A stretch of 64,000 nucleotides of DNA from Saccharina japonica (Eukaryota > Sar > Phaeophyceae > Laminariales > Laminariaceae), in contig MEHQ01002573.1 in the NCBI GenBank assembly GCA_008828725.1, positions 87,120-151,119 on the forward strand, given 5' to 3'. The notes under the pieces are model-generated. The model was not told the origin of the DNA. It saw only the letters and a list, made by a program, of their open reading frames with translations, and searched no databases. The translations under genes were made by a program, and so were the position numbers. Position 1 is the first letter of the stretch, and the number at the start of each line of letters is the position of its first letter. Positions 58,000-64,000 of this stretch are shown here, piece by piece.

Positions 58000-60715
58000 C
58001 ATACACATCAAATAGTGTTCGGCACTTATGATAAATGTTCCACATAAACAAGGGAATTCAAGGGATCAACAAGAATACCCTAAACTCAACTCTACTGTTT
58101 ACCGCGCAACAAAAGAATCAACGAGGTTACTCTACACCCACTTACCGGTATACCCGCCATGTTGTTTGTGCACGGTATGAAGCGTGTACTCCCATTTATT
58201 TAACAAGAGGCTTGTTTCATAATACTGTAGTTCAATACGCCTATGTAAACGAAGAGCGATATAACCGTAGGAACAAAATGCGACAAACAACAATATGCGC
58301 CAGGCATGCAACATACATGGTACTCGTCTCACGGGCTCTTTCAGGAGCAGCGAAGGTACTTCAATAACGTATGCATGGCAACCTCAACCGTCAACGGGCA
58401 TGTCCTGTGAGCGGACATGGAATGACGACCAAATACCGGTACAGGAAATACACGTGTGTTTACCTATTCTGTTGATACGTTGTTTACTGTGCCCCGTAAT
58501 TCAGCCCAAGACACCCTGCGATCAATATCACCGGGAACGTGACGTCAATCACATGGGTCAAAGTGACTCACCGCATATCCCATTCTCGTTTCTTTGACTG
58601 CTTTCACATTCACAAGCGAAGTCGGCGGCGCTGCCCGCTGCAACCGTTTTCTCTGATCGGGGTGATGCGGAGAGCGCAGGTGGACAGCGTGCGGAGGATG
58701 ACACTGCTAATTTAGAGGGGTCTGCGCTGTAAAGGTTGGCATGCATCCATTCGAATAGCGAATGCCATCTCAGCGGCAGTCCAAACGTCCGGCGAACATC
58801 AGTAGTACAATAGCCTACGTGAATGAAAATATGATCAGCCCGTGTCGCAGTTTCAAATGTCATAAAGAAGACGATAACACAACTCGAATATGTATACATG
58901 TTCTTAACATGCGCATAGGAATATATGGTATTTATTAGGTATGTCTGCAACGAGTACCGCATCGAAATCAATCATGGTGTGTAGTACTGCGATGCTTGAT
59001 GCAACATATGAAACTATGATAACCTGAGCTCTGGGCCATTCGACCTCGCGATGATGAACTACAAACATTTCATCTGCCGGCGACAAACAACTCGGCTCGC
59101 TCAGTAGCCATGTCACCACTTGGGAGGTGCGCAACGTGCTTACGCGATACTGCAAGAGCAAGCAACGAAGTTGTATGGCAAGCGGTGCATCTAACCCTGT
59201 GTCGAAACGTCGGGTTATTACTAACGTGACAAGCCGTCAATGGTTTCATACACGTAACGTACCATAGACATTGCAGTTTCGAGCACAACCGTGTTTGGCT
59301 GACGGGGCTGATCAACTCAGGAACTAGCACACACATGCTGGCTAGGGTGAGACGGCTAGCCCATGGGTGTCACTCATACTGAAAGAACGAACTGTGCATT
59401 GCAGTTGCGTGTATTGGGTGTTGCTTGAGATAATGCACCACATGGCAGAACCATATATCTCAAGACAAACTGGGCCTCGATGAATACAACCCGATATTGC
59501 TTCCCCTACCGCAGCACGTGTCAAGGTCCAATTTCGCGTTGTAATACGTCCTAGACACTGTAGCGTTTTGTGATATTTGCATGCGCGTAGGTTACACGGT
59601 ATTGTACATATGAAATCCAGAAATAATCATAATGCAAACCGAACGGCAATTGGCATCTGCGTGCCGTTTCGCAGGACCATACCGTCCACATTGCAATACC
59701 ACGCGATGGCCTCACCTGGTATGCATTCTTTATTGTCCGTGTCGCAGCATGTAGTGTCACAGTGGTCGTCGTCGGTGCACACTACAGAGCACAGATATAC
59801 GCAGACAAGCAAATGGTGTACGGTCACACAGGAGTATTCGTATGGAGTCTAAGAGGAAAAACACGGCATTGCTCCAAACTGTGGTCCGCATTCAATTTTA
59901 TATATATTTGAAACATAGCAGCAGATGCGTTCTTTGAATCGCGAAACACCGACGCCACTCCTAGGAGCATGTTTGAAAAGCGGTTCAATGTGACGGGTTA
60001 TATTCCACTCGGTTGTAAGCGTGAACAATCTCTTTGCAAGATATGATGTATTCATTTCTAGTCCAATTGAGGCAACAACGTAATTAATATAATCGGACAT
60101 GCGCCCAAGGGACAATTGAAGTCGAGTTGCATGAGCGCTCAATATCAAGAGCATCATAGACACACAGTCAACTACCGACCATTGCCATTTCGAAGAGGTT
60201 AGAAGCGCTGAATCTCGCGATTGACCTGAAGCCTGTTTTTATGATGTTTTCACTAGACGATATATTTTGTATCGTTTGTTTGCTAATCTCCTATTTTTGT
60301 CTCATGAGTGTGGCATGTATTTCGTTTGAACAGTTTTCGTAATCCACCAGAGTTGGTCGCAAGTTGCCGGCGTGACAATCGATTACATACCGCAACTCAC
60401 GGATCGACGAAATATATGGCGAGTATGCCCTACTACAGCACTGCTTGTTGCTTGTGTTCTGCTTCCTGCATTTTCGTTGGTTGCGGGTTCGCCTCCCACC
60501 ACTGCTTTCCTGGGGTTTTACCCGACGATCTACTCGAGGGCTCTTGAGGGTGGCATGCGGCCATGAAATGTTCAAAAACTACCATGTGCACCAATGAAGG
60601 AATTATTTTATTCCTGTAGAGTCTAAATGGATTGGAATAATATTTAGAATATATATTTGTGAGGTCGGTTTGTTGATTGAGGGGCTGATGCGGAATCAAA
60701 AGTTTGCTTAATCAT
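58000..60715. repeat. 3.2-kb tandem segmental duplication, copy 1
   Basis: Starting near 58000, the sequence aligns with 61232 onward through to the right edge of the window, offset by about 3,230-3,290 bp. Divergence is moderate, with substitutions and small indels, but lower in two places: the Cys-rich exons and the block 60,415-60,714. The copy carries the minus-strand exons described separately. Confidence 0.9.
58572..59781 (-). CDS. Cys-rich spliced gene in duplication copy 1, partial model
   Basis: Four minus-strand exon candidates share splice sites and frame with copy 2. Exon a is 59781-59716 (GCTCTGTAG acceptor, ACCAG|GTGAGG donor), encoding CTDDDHCDTTCCDTDNKECI. Exon b starts at 59550 (TCTAG acceptor) with RITTRNWTLTRAAVGEAISG. 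Exon c starts at 59196 (CACAG acceptor) with LDAPLAIQLR and includes MFVVHHREV. Exon d is 58814-58572 (CACGTAG acceptor, TGCG|GTGAGT donor), encoding YCTTDVRRTFGLPLRW and a Ser/Ala-rich, Cys-containing end. Exons a and d are phase 1 on both sides. Donors of b and c are unclear, as are the first and last exons. The C-x5-C-x3-CC pattern of exon a resembles the Cys module of the GDPH gene at 52 kb. An extracellular protein is plausible; the function is unknown. Confidence 0.45.
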
Positions 60716-60719
60716 CCAA

Positions 60720-61228
60720 TCGTGTTTTAGCACCGAACGCTTGAAGCTGCAGGTAACCAGACGAAATCTGTTTTTGAGCATGTAGGTATTGGTCTTTCAG
60801 ACGATCATCTAAGATAACATGTATACTGTCCCTGCATTCCGAGTAGTCAGCTCTGTGATTGAGCGCGTACTGCCCGTTCGTTTAAACTGACTGCACAAGT
60901 GCCTATTTTGTCTCCCTCGGACACAACAAACACTTATAGCATATTTCCAGGTTTCAGTTTCCTATTTGTTCCCAGCCATTTCTGGCATGCGCTTAGTCGG
61001 ACGTGGCCACTAGCCCGCAGCGCTGAGCCGCCTTTGGTTCATATTTTGATTTTTCAGGAACTTTCACCTTACAGGATGGCCCGACGTTTGGACAGGGTGG
61101 TCACTCCAAACTCACGTTACCGCCTCATAAGTTATCCGTACAGTTGAGGCACGTTTGTCACATCGCATACGGACGATATGTTCCTGGCATGTGTCGTAGT
61201 TGAATGGTTTTCTGGGCTACTTAAAGAC
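60720..61228. other. Unique spacer between the two duplicated copies
   Basis: About 500 bp that I could not align to either copy. Short ORFs only. Confidence 0.5.
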
Positions 61229-61231
61229 CAC

Positions 61232-64000
61232 GCATACACTTCAATGGTGTTCGTCATATATGATGAAGGTTCGACATAAACAAAGGAAATCGAGGTGTCA
61301 ACAAGAACACCCTAAGATCAACTTTACAGTTTATCGCGCAACCAAGGAATCAACGAGGTTATTCTGCACCCACTTACCGGTATACCGGTCCTGTCATATC
61401 TGCACGGTATGAAGCGTGCATTCCTCTGTTTTTATCAGAGGCTTGTTTCAGAATACTGTAGTTCAATACCCCTAGTTAAACGAAGAGCGATATAATCGTA
61501 AGAGTACAATGCGCCGAACAACAATATGCACCAGGCATGCAACATACATGGTACTCGTCACACAGGCTTTTTCAGGAGCAGCGAAGGTACTTCAATAACT
61601 TATGCACGGCAACCTCAACCGTCAACGGACCTGTCCTGTACGTGAACATGGAATGACCACCCATTACCGGTACAGGGAATACACGTTTGTTGACCTATTT
61701 TGTTGATACGTTGTATACTTTGCCCCGTAATTCAGCGCGGGACACCTTGCGATCAATATCACCGGGAACGTGACGTGAATCACATGGGTCAAAGTGACTC
61801 ACCGCATATCCCATTCTCGTTTCTTTCACGGCTTTTACATTCGCAAGCGAAGTCGGCGGCGCTGCCCGCTGCAACCGTTTTCTCTGATCGCGGTGATGCG
61901 GAGAGCGCAGATAGACAGCGTGCGGAGGATGACACTGCTAATTTAGAGGGGTCTGCGCTGTAAAGGTTATCATGCATTCATTCAAATAGCGAATGCCATC
62001 TCAGCGGCAGTCCAAACGTCCGGCGAACATCAGCAGTACAATAGTCTACGTGACTGAATGAAAATTCAGCCTGTGTCGTGGTTTTGAATTTAATATATAA
62101 AATGATAATGGAACTCGAGTATGGATAATTATTCTAAACGTGCTCATACGAATCTGTAGTATATAATAGCAAATCTGCAACTAATACCACATCCAAATTA
62201 ATCGTGGTGTGTATTACGGAGATGATTGATGCAACATTTAAAACAGTGATAACCCAAGCTCCACGACAATCTACCTCGCGATGATAAACTACAAACATTC
62301 CATCTGCCGGCGACGAGGAACTCACCTCGCTTGGTAGCCATGTCTTCACTTGAGAGGGGCTCAACGTGCTTAACCGATACCAACTAAGCACGCGACGAAG
62401 TTGTATTGCAAGCGGTGCGTCTAAACCTGTTTCGAAAACTAGGGTTATCACTAACGTGACAAGCCGTCAATGGTTGATCCAGATAAAATACCCTAGACGT
62501 TGCAGTCTCGAGCGAAACCGTATTTTTCTGACGGGGCTGATCAAGTCAGGCACCAGCCAACACCTGCTGGCTTGGGTGAGATGGCTAGCGCCTGGGTATC
62601 AAACATACATACAAACAAACTGTGCATTGCACTTGGGTAGCTTGGTTGTTGTTTGAGATATAGAAACACATAGCAAAACCATATATCCCAAGACAACTTG
62701 AGCCTCGATTACTGCATCCCGATTTCGCATCCCCTAACGCAGCACGTGTCAAGGTCCAATTTCGCCTTGTAACACGTCCTGAAAACTGTAGCGTTAGTTT
62801 ATCTCTGCATGTACGTAGGGTACACGGTATTGTATGGAATCCAGAAATATGCATATTGCAAACCGAACGGCAATTAGTATCTGCGTGCCTTTTCGCACGG
62901 CCACACTATCCACGTTACAATGCCGAGCGATGATCTCACCTGCTATGCATTGATTTGTGACCGTGTTGCAGCAATCCGTGGAACAGTGGTTGTTGTCATT
63001 GCAATCTACAGAGCACAGGTAAACACGGACAGGAAAATGGGATAAGGTGACGGGGGGATATTTGTATGGAGGTTAAGAGAAATCACCCAGCTATAAAAAC
63101 TGCGAATCACACCATACTATAGCATTGCCCCAACAAGTGATACACATTCGTTTATATATGTGCTTCAAGGCATAGCAGCAGATGCGTTATCTAAATCGCG
63201 AAACACCGACGCCACTTCTTGGGGCACGTTTGAAAAGCGGTTCAATGTGACGAGTGCCATTCCACTCGGATGATGTAAGCGTGAGCAATCTCTTAACAAG
63301 GCATTTTTTAATTTATAACCCACTTTAGGCAACATCGTGAGGAATATCAGCGGAAATGCGCTCAAGGGACAATTTAAGTCGAGTAGCATGAGCGCTAATA
63401 CCAAGAGCATCATATACACACAGTCAACCACCGACCATTTCCATTTCGATAAGTTTGGAAGCGTTAAATCCCGCGATTATCTTGAAGCTTATTTTATGAT
63501 GTTGCCGTTACGTAGACGATATATTTTGTATCGTTTGTTTGCTATTCTCGTCTTTTTGTCTCATGAGTTTGACATACATTTAAGTTGAAGAATTTTCGAA
63601 ATCAATCAGTAGTCTGTTGCAAGTCGCAGGGGTGTCAAGCGATTATATACCGCTAGTACGGACTGATACGTTGTAGTACTGAAACCAACGGCTCGACGAA
63701 AGATATGGCGAGTATGCCCTACTACAGCACTGCTTGTTGCTTGTGTTCTGCTTCCTGCATTTTCGTTGGTTGAGGGTTCGCCTCCCACCACTGCTTTTCT
63801 GGGGTTTTACCCGACGATCTACTCGAGGGCTCTTGAGGGTGGCATGCGGCCATGAAATGTTCAAAAACTACCATGTGCATTAATGAAGGAACTATTGAAT
63901 TCCTGTAGAGTCTAAATGGATTGGAATAATGTTTAGAATATATTTTAAAGGTCGGTTTGTTGATTAAGGGGCTGATGCGGAATCGAACGTTTGCTCAATC
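61232..64000. repeat. 3.2-kb tandem segmental duplication, copy 2, continues past window
   Basis: It aligns with 58000-60715 in the same orientation and still matches at the last base (GGGGCTGATGCGGAATC near both ends). A possible third copy beyond the window cannot be excluded. Confidence 0.9.
61803..63005 (-). pseudogene. Cys-rich gene in duplication copy 2, with a premature stop
   Basis: The exons of copy 1 are all present. Exon a is 63005-62940 (CTCTGTAG acceptor, AGCAG|GTGAGA donor), encoding CNDNNHCSTDCCNTVTNQCI. Exon b starts at 62778 (TTTTCAG acceptor). Exon c starts at 62426 (AAACAG acceptor) and keeps LDAPLAIQLR and MFVVYHREV. Exon d is 62045-61803. Exon lengths of a (66 bp) and d (243 bp) are identical to copy 1. 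In exon d the Trp codon of copy 1 is TGA at 61978-61980, which would cut the protein about 60 codons before the exon ends. The copy may be a pseudogene, or translate a shorter product. Confidence 0.45.

Overview
The window looks like nuclear DNA of a eukaryotic protist. Genes are sparse and split by short GT-AG introns, repeats of many kinds are abundant, and there are no operons, Shine-Dalgarno sites or bacterial gene order. The repeat protein at the left edge (FNIP type, with a Trp-Pro in each unit) and the secreted GDPH / root-cap-like gene near 51-52 kb would suit an alga, perhaps a stramenopile. That placement is an inference; nothing seen here names the species.

Layout. 1-2.5 kb: 3' part of a large FNIP-repeat gene. 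2.5-12 kb: mostly non-coding, with a tandem duplication, a 74-aa ORF, tRNA-like pol III elements, a candidate 1.0-kb inverted-repeat element and a TTAA-flanked MITE. 12.36 kb: probable first exon of a secreted protein. 13.6-16.1 kb: two 166-bp inverted repeats, almost identical, enclosing three noisy copies of a unit of about 480 bp. 16.6-21.8 kb: two more MITE copies, an old duplication and a four-unit tandem repeat. 22.0-23.9 kb: long last exon of a membrane protein. 26-28.6 kb and 36.7-37.4 kb: arrays of a self-complementary 12-bp unit based on GGAAGCTTCCGC. 29.6-30.4 kb: Pro/Gly/Ser-rich ORF readable in two frames. 30.7-31.6 kb and 52.7-53.4 kb: a second near-palindromic family based on ACTCGGAGT. 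32.05-32.77 kb: a fully resolved two-exon gene. 38.7-39.1 kb: a miniature LTR retroelement (TRIM) with 80-bp LTRs. 39.4-41.8 kb: weak ORFs and a third near-palindromic repeat family. 51-52.4 kb: a spliced secreted-protein gene on the minus strand. 53.86-54.78 kb: a non-autonomous hAT element with a perfect 8-bp target duplication. 58-64 kb: two tandem copies of a 3.2-kb segment that keep the splice sites and frames of a Cys-rich gene, with a stop codon in one copy.

The genes do not form an evident pathway. One link is visible. The GDPH gene and the duplicated 58-64 kb gene both contain small exons bounded by phase-1 introns that encode a C-x5-C-x3-CC module, which is a pattern expected of exon-shuffled extracellular proteins.

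The most unusual feature is the presence of several unrelated short-unit repeat families that are all nearly self-complementary. The GGAAGC family has no stop codon in any of its six frames, so it produces spurious or real low-complexity ORFs on both strands. All gene models come from reading alone, without transcript or database evidence.
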